Shown: positions 24,731 to 35,399 of the stretch, one piece after another
How the letters are laid out: each line of letters begins with the position of its first letter
Numbering within the stretch: position 1 is the stretch's first letter
Origin: Muscardinus avellanarius
Taxonomy: Eukaryota > Chordata > Mammalia > Rodentia > Gliridae
Length of the DNA: 64,000 nt
Assembly (NCBI GenBank): GCA_963383645.1
Contig: OY726560.1
Coordinates: 25,150,300-25,214,299 of the forward strand
Direction of reading: 5' to 3'
Program-made: the position numbers and the translations under genes
Notes under the pieces: model-generated
What the model was told of the DNA's origin: nothing
Database searches by the model: none
What the model saw: only the letters and a program-made list of their open reading frames with translations

Positions 24731-25115
24731 ATTGTTAAAGATATTGTTAAAAGATATTGTTAAAAACTTTATTAAAGATATTTATTAAAGATATTTTTAA
24801 AAGATATTGTTAAATCTTTATTAAAAGATATTGTTTGCCTATTTTGTTTTGTTTTGTATTTTTGGTGGTACTGGGGTTCCTGGAAGCCCTTCTACCTCCA
24901 GGCTACACTCCCAAGCCTATTTTATATTTTTGAAACAGGGTCTCTTACGCCAGCGCGGCTGGCTTCGAACCTGCGCGATCCTCCTGTCTCCGCCTCCCAA
25001 GCGCGGGGATTACAAGCGTGCGCCACCACGCCCGACCAAAAGATATTGTTAAAAAGATTTAGTTAAAAGAATATTGTTAAATATTGTTGAAATATTTAAC
25101 TAAATATTGTTGAAA
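24723..25115 (+). repeat. AAAAGATATTGTT tandem-like array, split by a SINE
   Basis: Variants of AAAAGATATTGTT recur many times at 24723-24835 and again at 25038-25115, on both sides of the SINE at 24836-25037. The unit resembles the right palindrome arm plus neighbouring bases, so the array seems to be a local expansion of L1M sequence. Confidence 0.8.
24836..25037 (-). mobile_element. Young composite SINE (B1-like head, ID-like tail)
   Basis: The minus-strand reading carries the head GGGCGTGGTGGCGCACGC, a perfect B box GGTTCGAAGCC and the tail AGTGTAGCCTGGAGGTAGAA. It is bounded by identical 13-bp TSDs, AAAAGATATTGTT, at 24823-24835 and 25038-25050. Because the site is repetitive, the TSD may not be independent proof. 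Confidence 0.9.
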
Positions 25116-25543
25116 AATAATAATTACATGAAAAAGAATAATATTGGACCCTTACCTAACACCATATACAAATATTAACTCAAAAATAGATAAAAGACCT
25201 AAATATAAATCTTAAGACTATAAACTTTTAGGAGAAAGTCTGGGTCATAAAACCTCACAACATTGAAATTGGCAGTGATTTCTTGGATATGATTTCAATG
25301 GCACAGGCAACAGAAGGGTAAACAAACTTCCTAAAAAATAAAAAAGATTGTATATACAAAGAATGTAAACAGAGTTAAAAATTACTGATAGAATGGGATA
25401 AAATATTTCCAAATGCTATATCTGAAGGTATATTAATATTCCAAATAGAAATCCTAAAAATTAGCAACAATAAAAGTAAACAATACAATTTAGAAATAGG
25501 TAAAAGACTAACATAAATAATGAACCTCCAAAGATAACCAATC

Positions 25544-26501
25544 TTAGTTGTCTGTTGGATGGAAAATCTTGTTTCTCTGGTTCTGGTGTGTGTTACCTAT
25601 TTCTTCTTTGTAGTTAATCTCTTTGAGTAATTTCTCTAGCACTGGTTTTGAAGACATAAATTCCTTCAGTTTCTGTTTGTCATGGAAGCTTCTTATTTCC
25701 CCCTCTAATTTGATAGAAAGTTTCACTGGGTAGGAAATTTTGGGCTGGAAGTTGTTTTCTTTCAGAATTTGGAATATGTTACTCCAAGCCCTTCTGGCTC
25801 TCATGACTTGGTTTGGGAAGTCTGGAGTGATTCTAATTGGTTTGCCTCTGAATGTCACTTGGCCCTTTGTTTTTGTTGCTTTTAAGATTCTCTGCTTGGC
25901 TTCCACATTGGTCATTTTGACAATTATGTAGTGTGGGGATCCTCTTCTCCGATCCTGTCTAAAGGGAGTTCTATAAGTTTCTTGGACCTGTGTATCGACC
26001 TCTTGCTCTATGTTTGGAAAATTTTCTGCTATTACTTCCTTGAAGAGATTGTTGATCCCTTTGGTTTCACCTTCTTTTACCTCCTCTATTCCAATTATTC
26101 TTAGGTTAGCTCTCTTAAAATGGGCCCATATTTCTTCAATGTCAGATTCCTGCTGTCTGACTTTTTTTCTAAATTAGAAACTGTGCGTTCATTTTTGGAG
26201 TGATCCCTTCTAGGAAAGAGATTCTATTCTCCACGTGGTCTAATTGGTTGTTTATACTTTGAATTGAGGCCTTTACTTCATTGATTGCATCCTTTATCTC
26301 TTTTTGGCTCTCTCTGAATTCTTTTTGAAACACCTCTATTATTTCTACAGTTATTGTCCTGATTTGATCTTCTAGAAATCTCTGAATTTCTGTTTTATCA
26401 GGTTCTAATGTTGTGGGGTTGTGGACATTCATTGCTCCATTGTTATTCCTCTTTCCCACGATTTCAGAAGTTTGTGCCTTCTCTGGGTTCTTCTGGGTCA
26501 C
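25544..26501 (-). pseudogene. L1 ORF1 (RNA-binding chaperone), disrupted
   Basis: About 320 codons match L1 ORF1p in order. The N-terminal part from 26501 to about 26169 is a charged coiled-coil-like stretch (EIIEVFQKEF, NQLDHVENRISFLE). After an in-frame stop near 26169 comes the RRM-like part (EEIWAHFKRANLRIIGIEE). The C-terminal domain at 25915-25544 has VTFRGKPIRITPDF, RRAWSNIFQILKE and YPVKLSI. The length is near that of complete ORF1p. The internal stop would abolish the trimer plus RNA-binding architecture, so this is an L1 pseudogene. ORF1p normally coats L1 RNA in cytoplasmic RNPs. Confidence 0.9.
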
Positions 26502-27425
26502 TACGACTTCACTTAAGGTGCTCTGGATCTTGAGTCTGTGGTATCTCCTTCACAACTACTCCTTTACTGGGTTGTATTGCAAAGTATCAGACCCACTGAG
26601 TCAATTGAGGTTGCTTTAGACCATGGGGGATGCCAGGTTGGGTGTTCTCCTGCGGGGAATAATGATTATGGTGTGATATCTCTGCCACCGCCACTCCCCG
26701 ACTGGGTCAAGTTCCTGAGAGTGCAGTACTGGGATTTCTCCTCTAGGGGCCGCAATTTGACTCACTGTTGTTGAGTGTGCTGATGGAGCTATAGTGGACT
26801 AGGTGAATTTGCTGCTGCTGCCGCCAGTGGCAATATGGCACCACTACCACGCCCTTGGCCGTGAGGCTGGCATATTTATTCTCTGTTTTTGAGCTCTGCC
26901 CTGAGTCCCTGCAGGGTGTGCTAAGCCCAGCCCCTGGGAGCTTTAGATGCTCCCTGCCCTGAAAAATCTGATCCGCAGCCACTCACCTTGGCTTGCTGTT
27001 CGCCCCTCCTCTCTGGAGCCTGGTGGGCTGTTGAGTGCGTTGGTCTGGTGCTGTCCGGTGAACTTGTTGCTACCGTTGGCAGTATGGCACTGCTGTCACG
27101 TCCTCGGCCATGAGGCCGGCATACCTCCTCTCTGGCTCTGAGCTCCGTTTTGAGTTCCCTTCCTCTCTGGGCCCTGGTGCTGCTAGGGAAGATGGCACCC
27201 GCGCTTCTCCGTCCCGCGGCTCCGGCCTCAGCACTGCGGTCTGGTTTCTTTCTGGTGACTCATTTTTCCAGCCCTCTTTTTCTCTGTCCCTTGTATTTAC
27301 ATTTTTTGTTTCTCTGCTGATGGTGTTTTCTGGCTATGAAAGGCGCTGATTTTGTGGTACTAGAGATTAGTTGTTAGTGGGGCTCATAAGCGCTGCTTTT
27401 CTCTGTCACCATCTTCCCAGAAGTC
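26502..27425 (-). mobile_element. L1 5' UTR / internal promoter region
   Basis: This block is GC-rich relative to its surroundings and sits immediately upstream of ORF1 on the minus strand. Its outer end reads GGACTTCTGGGAAGATGG, the kind of start seen in full-length L1s. Two related copies of a ~120-bp segment lie 249 bp apart (around 26792-26912 and 27042-27162), suggesting a monomer-built promoter. Confidence 0.75.
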
Positions 27426-27429
27426 CATC

Positions 27430-28429
27430 TTCACTTTTAAAAATCAAATAATATAGTATGTGAAAATTATCTCTTTATGAAAACATATGAAGCCAAATTT
27501 AGTAAGCTTCCTGTGGCTAAAATTTCTGTTTTCTTAACATATCCATTTTTCTGCCAGGTATGTATCTACATGCTTTTATCAGACCACAAGAGATGGCAAG
27601 AGTTTTATATTTCTAGACTTAGAATAATTATTAAATTTTGTCTTCATAATGGTAAAGAGTAGAGGATGATAAATGTTTCCACGGTGCTTGCACAGGAAAA
27701 TACGATAGTAACCTCTCAGAGAAGGCAATGGCATGAAGATTTTATGGCATTAAAATCTCAGGTACTAATTGGAATATGGTGGCTAGCTGTGATATTGAGA
27801 ATTATTGGTAAAGAACTTTTGGATTGTGTTTGTCTCAAAAGTTTTCTTCTACATGAAAGCAAGGGGAGCACATTAAACTTTGTGTATTAACCAAGTGTAA
27901 ACAGAAGTTTAAATTCTGCATCAGTTAAAGAGTTGCCTGGAGAATCTGCTTGGATGAGGAAGTATTTAATCTAAACCCACTAGACTAGGACCCCAGTCTA
28001 GTGGGAGTAGATATACAATGAAATTCACCTCCTTGTCAAATACAGAATGAGATGGGTCAGAAGGTATGGAATATTCTCTGCTCTGCTCCTCTAATTGCAA
28101 ATTGAAACAAAACATGAGTTAGAACTATAGAAATTCAGCTGGTGTAATTTCCTATGCTTACAGCTCTACTTGAACTAACGTCAGTCAAAAACACTCCAAA
28201 TTCTTTGCCTTGGCATTTTAGCCCTTAAACTAATATGGATTCTAGGCCATAAAAAAGGAATACAAATAAAAGGAAAAGAATCTAAGTGTCATTAATTCCC
28301 CAATGAGGAAATGGAGTAGGATTAGGATGACATCAACCTTGTAGTTGAAGCTAATTGTTAATTGTGGCTTTTATACATATACATTAACAACTTGGTTCTG
28401 TTGCTTGAGTTTCATTTTTCTCAGTTAAT

Positions 28430-28430
<1 letters not shown>
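27430..28430. other. Non-coding stretch with a perfect hairpin
   Basis: No repeat was named. It contains the inverted repeat at 27976-28005. Confidence 0.5.
27976..28005. repeat. Perfect 11-bp inverted repeat, 8-nt loop
   Basis: CCCACTAGACT (27976-27986) and AGTCTAGTGGG (27995-28005) pair perfectly around AGGACCCC. There is no T-run after it and no neighbouring gene. Confidence 0.95.

Positions 28431-28432
<2 letters not shown>

Positions 28433-28476
<44 letters not shown>
28433..28476 (+). repeat. (TC)n microsatellite at a SINE tail
   Basis: A pure TC run precedes the inverted tail ATACTGGGGATGGAATCCAG. Confidence 0.98.
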
Positions 28477-28479
<3 letters not shown>

Positions 28480-28668
28480 CTGGGGATGGAATCCAGGAGC
28501 AATCTACCTCCGAATTATACCCCCGCCCTATTTTTTATGCTTTAGTTTGAAACAGGGTCTCATTGAGTTGCAAAGGGTCTCACTAAGTAGCTGAGGCTAT
28601 CCACAAACCATGACCCTCGTCTCGGCCTCCTGAATGCTGGGATTACAAGCATGCATCACCATGGCCAA
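28477..28668 (-). mobile_element. Composite SINE
   Basis: Inverted tail GGGGATGGAATCCAGGAGCA, GGTCTCATTGAGTTGCAAAG and head AAGCATGCATCACCATGGCC. Confidence 0.88.
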
Positions 28669-29436
28669 CACTTACTCTCTCTTTTTAAAGATCTGGCTTT
28701 TAATAGTTTCAGGTAATGTTAAGAAGAAGTAACTTGACCAGCCAAATCAATAACTTGATGCAGTCAGATTCCCCACCTCAAAGTTCCAGTTCCTAAAGAG
28801 GTCAGAACAAGAAAGTGATGCCACTGTAGAATTTGCCTGAACAGTATTCATTTCTGTCTGTTTGTGTCATATACTACACACAAAATCTACAAATACAAAA
28901 AATTACAAGTGGTTATTTTTTCTCATTTTTGAGATAAAAGGCTTTAATAAATTCTTATGAAACTATCAAAAGAGGGTTCACATTAATTTCAACTCTGCTA
29001 GCATTGATTAAAACAACACTTGAATTTCCATTTTCAGTGTTTTTTTTTTTTTTTTACTAAGACCAAGTTACATGTATTTGAATATCCTCTCAGGTGGCAA
29101 ATCTTCATAACTGGAAAGTGGCTTTGGTATTGGAAAATAACCTATGTGCTCACTCACTTGGATCCTTCTTTTTTAGTTGCTCAAAAACCAAATTGTAACT
29201 TTAAAATAATGGAAGTGATTTTCCTCTGTGATTCATGGAAAGGCTTTGGAGCATATTCTACTAATATTTTGAGCATAAACAGTATTACTACAATGGATGA
29301 GGGATTTACTGCCAAAGAGGAAAAATAACCCTGGTTTTAGAGTGTAAGAGCTTCTTTAAGCAGTAGCTTTGAATAATTGCCTGTGAGACCATAACCAACT
29401 TGCTCAACATTTCTTTATATTCATCTTTAACATGAA

Positions 29437-29437
<1 letters not shown>

Positions 29438-29479
<42 letters not shown>
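29438..29479 (+). repeat. (CA)n microsatellite
   Basis: A pure AC run, not attached to a recognised SINE. Confidence 0.97.
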
Positions 29480-29480
<1 letters not shown>

Positions 29481-29939
29481 TGAAATTATAGTAAAAACAG
29501 TATTTAAGAAAGTGCTTTATAAAATGCAAATAAAAATATGTTGTTATTGATAAGCACATCTACTTCTAAGTTTTTTTTTAATAACAACTCCATTTGCATG
29601 AACAAGTTGTTACTTATTTTCTTAAATGGGTTATTTATTTTTAGAGCAGATTTCAAAACTTAGCTATTTATCAGCATGTTAGTGTTTCCTAAAAGAGTCT
29701 GAAAAGTAAGGAAATTATATTTTAAAATATAGAATATTCCCTTTCCCATCTTTGTTCAACTAACTTAGGTTACAAGTAAATAATGAATTTTATTACCCAA
29801 GGATATGGGAAGCTAGCATTTGTAATATAAGAATGCATCAGTTCAATAATAAAATACAAATATTTTTGATGAAATGACTGGTTATATTTATCCCATTGTT
29901 CCAAATTTCAAGACTATTTTTTAAGGAAGGCAAATTTAA

Positions 29940-30125
29940 CCCGGGCGTGGTGGCGCATGCTTGTAATCCCCGCACTTGGGAGGCGGAGACAGGAGGATTG
30001 CGCAGGTTCAAAGCCAGCCTCGCTGGCTTAGGAGACCCTATTTCCAAATTAAAAAAATATAAAAAATAGGTCTGGGAATGTATCCTGGAGGTAGAAGGGC
30101 ATCCAGGAACATCAGTACCACCCTA
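29940..30125 (+). mobile_element. Young-type composite SINE
   Basis: CCGGGCGTGGTGGCGCATGC, GGTTCAAAGCC and AATGTATCCTGGAGGTAGAA. Flanks share only AAATTTA, so the TSD is weak. Confidence 0.9.
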
Positions 30126-30129
30126 AAAA

Positions 30130-31160
30130 GGGGGAAATTTATTAATCGTCATTTAAAAAAAAATCGTCCAGCTGTCATAATGGGAAAGTGGCATAGTTAA
30201 CATATAATCCACAGAGAATCTTAAAACCATTTCAGACAACCCTTTTCCCCAATAGTCTTCTTTTACAGGTGGGAAGAAGGCAAAGTAGATTTAATGTGGA
30301 TCTTCATTTCCTGTTCTTTTCTTCATCACATCAAAGTTGCCAAGTTCAGTGAATAGGAAAAGAGATTTGTTATCTCCCCAAGTAAAAGGCTAAGCTCTGA
30401 ATAATTTTAGAGGCCCCCTCATGATCTTGAAAAAAATTAATAATTAAAAAAATAATGCTTTTTTTAAATTCTCCTCTGGCTTCATTTTGACATAAGTATT
30501 TGGTTGGGCCCAAGCTTTGGAGTGAGGGATCAGAGTTGTGGTTACTCTCTTACCCAATCAATGATGGCTTCCTTGCAAAGATACTTTGGCACCCTGACAA
30601 TAAGCCCTGTACATCTGGTCAAGGTAATGATGAAAGTCACAGGATGCAGTGGGGGAAGAGATGCAGGCTATAGAAGGGATAATGTCATAGGTACAAAAAT
30701 TTACCCTCTTTGCTAAATCTGTTTTTCTGCCTTGGCCACAAACCATCTTTTCTCCAGAATTCATTCATTTTCCCTGTCTTACAGTCCGCCAATGCCTATT
30801 TTACAAGAAAGAAAGTAAGAGACTGCTTCTATCCCAAGTCAACATAAAGTGCATCCAAAATATTACTACTTATCTGTAAGGGAAGGAAATAATCATTTTT
30901 ACCAACATTTAAAGAGATGCAATTTTTTTCCTATCTAATCTAAAACCAGGAACAAGACAATGGAATGAACTGAGTTAGTTTAAGGAAGTATTTCAAAAAT
31001 AAGTAAGTGGGTCAGAAAAGATTCTTATATTAATCTTTGAGACTTAATTTTCCAAAATACATGTTTTAGTTCCTTTCCAGATAGAAATTGGCTCTATATT
31101 TTATACTTCCACTATATTTTATGCTCTATATTTTATACTAATATTTTCTTTTGGGGACTT
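30130..31160. other. Non-coding stretch
   Basis: Nothing recognised beyond AT-rich unique-looking sequence. Confidence 0.5.
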
Positions 31161-31164
31161 CTTT

Positions 31165-31490
31165 AAAGAGGTCAGACAGCCCTCCTTATCCATGGGCTCA
31201 GCATACATGGCTTTTTACCAACTGCAGATTGAAAATTTTGAACGAACAATGCATCTCTACTGAACAGGGCACCTCCTCCCCTTGTCATTATTTCCTAGAC
31301 ACTAAAATGTAGCAAGCATTTACATAGTATTAGGTACTAAAAGTAATTTAGAAATGATTTAAAGCATACAGGCAGATATGTGTAGGTCATACACAAACAA
31401 TGTTTTATTTTATAGACTTGAGCAACTGCAGATTTGGGTATCTCTAGGATTGAGGAACCAACCCTCCCATGGATATCAAGAGACCGCTGC
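31165..31490. mobile_element. Tigger/MER2-like DNA transposon remnant
   Basis: CCTCCTTATCCATGGGCTCA at one end and AGCAACTGCAGATTTGGGTA plus CCCATGGATATCAAGAGAC at the other are diverged inverted ends. AAGTAATTTAGAAATGATTT lies inside. Confidence 0.7.
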
Positions 31491-31491
31491 A

Positions 31492-31493
<2 letters not shown>

Positions 31494-31531
<38 letters not shown>

Positions 31532-31536
31532 TATTT
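31494..31536 (+). repeat. (ATT)n microsatellite
   Basis: About 14 ATT units directly after the Tigger-like end. Confidence 0.97.
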
Positions 31537-31789
31537 ATTTTGCATGTGGCCAGCGCAGCCTTGCCCAAACAGGCGCACAACAATGGTTCTTTTCTTGCAC
31601 TCATCCACATGTTAACTTTTGAATGGGCACCGGTAAAACTTCCCAGTCTCTGAATTGAAATCTAAACACTTTTTTTGAACAGGATTTTCTATTAACTCCG
31701 GGTAGAATTTTTTCTTTAGACCTTTGTCAGTCCACATTTTAGGAATCAGTTAAGAATTGTCTTGAAAATAGTAGCAAAGGAATATTTCT

Positions 31790-31940
31790 TGAGTATGTTG
31801 TGCCAGATGTTGTGCTAAGTTCTCCACTCATACTATTTTATTAATCCTCATTGATGCAACACTCCACTACTGCTCCTTTATTGAGAAGAGAAAGAGAACA
31901 TTTGTACAGCGTGAGCAAGGTTGTTCAGGAATTTCCTGAG
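31790..31940 (-). mobile_element. MIR-like fragment
   Basis: TTTCTTGAGTATGTTGTGCC, GTTGTGCTAAGTTCTCCACT and TTTATTAATCCTCATTGATG fit the inverted MIR end. Confidence 0.5.
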
Positions 31941-31949
31941 CCTGGCTGA

Positions 31950-34900
31950 GACTGTCTCCAACCCCCCCCTCCCCCCATTTTAAGCATTGGCAGGTGTAAG
32001 ATACAAGTGAAAGCCCAGCATGGTAATGAGTGATTTAAATTAAAAAAAGTAACCATGATGTAAGTCTTAGCTTTGCACCCCTGGGTCTCCATCCACCCCA
32101 CGCCCCTGGTACCAGCTACAGGTTGAAACTCACAGATTCCTCCTTCCTTGGCATTTTCCTCTCCATCCTGGAAGCTTCATTCCAGGACTCCTGTGCTCCA
32201 GTACTTTTGGCTTCTTTCCCTGCATCTTTGCTCAGCCTCTAGAGGAAGGACGCACCACACAGCTGTGGCACCCGAGACTCCTCATGGGTTGTGCTAGTCC
32301 ATGTAGCCAGTGAGCTCTGGAAAACGCCCACGTATCCCATCATGAACTCATAGCTTCTCTTCCTCCTCTCTTACTGATGGACAGTTTAGCCTTCTAGCAA
32401 CTCCCAAGCCTGAAATTGTTTCCTTGGGACCTTAAGAGGGGGAGGTGCTCAGGAAACAGCTCAGCGGGCTCACCTGTGGCTGTGGAGGGGTAGGGACCTT
32501 GTTGATGGGCGGCAGGTATTTGCTTAGCTTTCCTCGCATGTGCTCACACTGGCTGTTTGCCAGCGCTTCTCTAGGACCTCAGAGGTACCAGCTCCTCCCA
32601 GACTGAACCGCTACAAGAGACCCAGGTTTACACACGTGATCTTTAATCGATTCGGTTTAATTGCATCCACTATACTAGTTTTAGACACAGGACCTCCAGG
32701 AAAATAAACTTCACCCATAGCTTCCCTTCAGCAGAGTCAGTACTCCTGCGAACTTGCTCTTGGAGAAAACAAAGGATGCTTGGTTGATGCGCTTGGTCAG
32801 GTTAGACAAGTCCCTTTAATATTTTCCCCCCTAACTTCTTGTCCTTCACCGTCTCTAGCGCTCTTTAGGCCTGTTCTCTCTGGCATTCTGCCTGGAATCA
32901 GAGGCGGTTTTGAAGGGAATCTAAATTTAGCTCCTCACACTCAGCAAAGCCAGATACTGTATTCTGCATGGATGCAGAAGAACAAAGGTCTCAGAAAGTC
33001 ACCTGTGGAGCAGCACTGTCCTGTGGAAGGCCCTAGAGCCAGAGAGAGCACACCAGCAGCTTCTCACACTGTCCTTGGGGTTTCTGTTGGGCTTTCTCAC
33101 CTGGCTGCAGCCCAGCTCTGCACCATACAGTCTCCGGCAGGCCGTTGAGCACTTCACATGATTCTTGGCTTGCTTTTTGCCTGGAGGAATGGCAGTCTAA
33201 TAAACACTGTGAGCAAGTCTCATGGAATCGGGAGATGCATGGAGGTGGGCTTGCTGTGGTTACTGCCACAAGGAGACAGCCTCTGTGTTCAAGTCTCAGC
33301 TCAGCTTCTTGAGCATGATGTGGGCAGGTGGTCTCTGATGCTTGCTTTTCTTGTATGCAAAAAGAAATAATAACTATCTCCATGTCAGGAGGTCAATGCA
33401 AAGGTAAAATGTAATAATATATGTAAGATTTTTTAATTCTGAAAATTTTTCGGAGCTAGTCCTTCAGAAGCATCAGTCATGGTTAATATAAACAATATTA
33501 AGGGCCAGGTTATTAGCAGGTGCTCAATAAACCTGAGTTCTTTTGCTTCCATATATATGAAGGTATCACCAACAGCCTTACTAGCACGTATGGGGAGGAG
33601 GACAGGGTAGTGAAATGGGGTTAGGAGGGAACCACACCAAGGGCAGGGAGTGTATATAGGAATGGATTACTTTGACTCTCATTATAATGCCTAATTATAT
33701 TGCATTATAATGCCTAATTATATTGCATACAAAATTCAAAAATTCTATTTCCTTATTTTAAAATCGGGAGCTTATTTTACTTAGGTAGTGCCGCCTGATG
33801 AAAGCTTTTCTGAATTACAAAATTGTTATGAATGTTTTTAAGTCACTTCTAGCTGTTATTTAAAAGTATATACTTTTCCACTTGGGAGTTTGTGATCCTT
33901 TTGCCAGGAGAACCTCATAGGTCAGAGTCATTTGGGGATAAGACACTCTTTGTCTTAGATAATCTTGCTCAGAAGAGAAGATGGGCCATGACCAGCAGTC
34001 ATAATTAAAGATAATTATCACAAAGACCTGGGAGGTGTGACAGGAAGGAGCACAGACTGGAATTAGAAGTCAGGGGAGGAATCCCAGCCCAGTTCCCCTC
34101 CCCCCTTTTTTAAACTGTGTGACTTTAAATTCTTAAGCTAGTTTTTTTTTGTTGTTGTTGTTGTTTGTTTGTTTTGTATAACCATCCTGGTCCTCTTTCT
34201 CCTTATCTGGAAAGCTATAAGGAAAATACCACCTATATGAAAGGCCAATCAAATGAGATGGTTGATATTAAAAAGGCCCGTAGTTCTCAAACTGTGAAAG
34301 ATCATCCACAGACATGTGAAGTCATAAAAATCAAAAGGGAGTTATTTCTATTACTTTTAATTTTTTGAATAGAATAATTTGAGAAATAAAAGGGAGGGGA
34401 CCGGCAAATTGGTTTTAATGAGTTGTAGTGACAAAGAAAATGATATGCTAGTTTAAATGTTTTTTTAAAATTGTTTTGTTAAGAAAATAAGGGCAAAGAT
34501 TAGAAGGCATTAGGATTTATTTGGTTACATCTAAACCCACTTCTATATTTAAACCGTATGCTGTGATATATTTCTTTTTAAAGACAGATCATGGGCAGGT
34601 AGCTGGAATTTAGTACAACTTCAGTGTTCCAAGGAGGTCATAATATAAAGCTTGAGGTATACAGAACCAGACGGTGAGGAATGACATTTGGCGTAGATTA
34701 TTCCCAGTGCTATGATTATATCATGGTTATGGAAAAACATAGCTCAGTAGCATGCCATTTTTTAGGTTGAAGGTATGTAGAGTTTGTTGTTAATAGCATT
34801 GGCTTTGGGAATGCTGTAGACATTTTGAAGCTTGAAAATATTTTCCACATCCTGGGCATCTGGTAAGATCGGAATCCCTGCTCCCTTCCATTTGCTTGGG

Positions 34901-35220
34901 TGATTTCTTCTGGCCAATGAGATGTGAGCAGAAGCATCCTATCTTACTTCTAGGTCGCACATTCTGATTACTGCCTTCAGATCCTCAGAGTTCCATTTTG
35001 TCTCACATAAGGAATTGGCCACATTGGAAACGGTGGCTTTTCTGTCATCTGGGGCCCCGAGTGACCAAGATGAGCATATCCCCTCATTTCTGCTGATGCT
35101 AGATGCACATTTAGTGTTGGAGTCAACATCGCCCTCTCAGCCACTGGAGTTTGGGAATCATAGCCTAGCCTATTTTGACAATGAAAGACAGACTCATAAT
35201 TTGTTCTGAACTCTCCCACA
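31950..35220. other. Non-coding stretch, partly GC-richer
   Basis: 32050-33150 is less AT-rich and mostly unassigned. A MIR-like piece is near 33190-33440. A perfect 23-bp tandem duplication lies at 33681-33726. The frame at 32780-33148(+), 122 codons, has no recognisable motif. Confidence 0.45.
33681..33726 (+). repeat. Perfect tandem duplication, 2 x 23 bp
   Basis: The 23-bp unit at 33681-33703, starting ATTATAATGCCTAATTATAT, is repeated without change at 33704-33726. Confidence 0.97.
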
Positions 35221-35224
35221 TACT

Positions 35225-35395
35225 ATGTGACCCCAGGCACATCACTTAGCTATTTCAAGTCTCAATTTCCTCATCTGTTTTTATCATTTTGTTAGGAGAT
35301 TAAAATAATGCCAAATTAATGGGATAGTCATGAAAATGAAATAAAGCAATGTAGATACTTAGGCTAGAGCCCTACATATGGCAAGCATTAATACG
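35225..35395 (+). mobile_element. MIR
   Basis: CTATGTGACCCCAGGCACAT, CTCAATTTCCTCATCTGTTT and CTACATATGGCAAGCATTAA in MIR order. Confidence 0.75.
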
Positions 35396-35399
35396 TGCA

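Larger units (their letters stand above)
24450..25541 (+). mobile_element. Old L1M ORF2 3' half, plus strand, interrupted
   Basis: The segment follows the L1 ORF2 C-terminal nucleotide order: AAAAAGAACAAAGCTAGAAG at the left, then TTTGACAAGG, TTGGACCCTTACCTAACACC, AATTAACTCAAAAATAGATA, AAAGACCTAAATATAAATCT and TTTCTTGGATATGA. Many substitutions and small indels mark it as an old mammalian L1M. It carries a palindromic expansion (24691-25115) and a SINE (24836-25037), and stops abruptly where the minus-strand ORF1 begins. Confidence 0.8.
24082..27425 (-). mobile_element. Composite minus-strand L1: both ends present, ORF2 replaced
   Basis: Read on the minus strand, this begins with an L1 5' UTR at 27425 and passes through ORF1 (26501-25544). 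After about 1.3 kb of foreign sequence it ends in an L1 3' end with a GC-skewed 3' UTR, TGCACCAATAAAA and an A-rich tail (24235-24082). Host sequence on both sides shares ATCTTCACTT (near 24069-24078 and 27427-27436), a probable TSD enclosing the whole block. No sense ORF2 is present. The gap holds plus-strand L1M ORF2 sequence instead. The shared flank is short, so two unrelated insertions remain possible. Confidence 0.65.

Noticed and set aside
24082..27425. Complete, active L1
   Set aside because: ORF1 carries a stop and no sense ORF2 is present.
28433..28476. CRISPR-like or spacer-repeat array
   Set aside because: All periodic tracts in the window are simple microsatellites without spacers, as expected in a mammalian genome.
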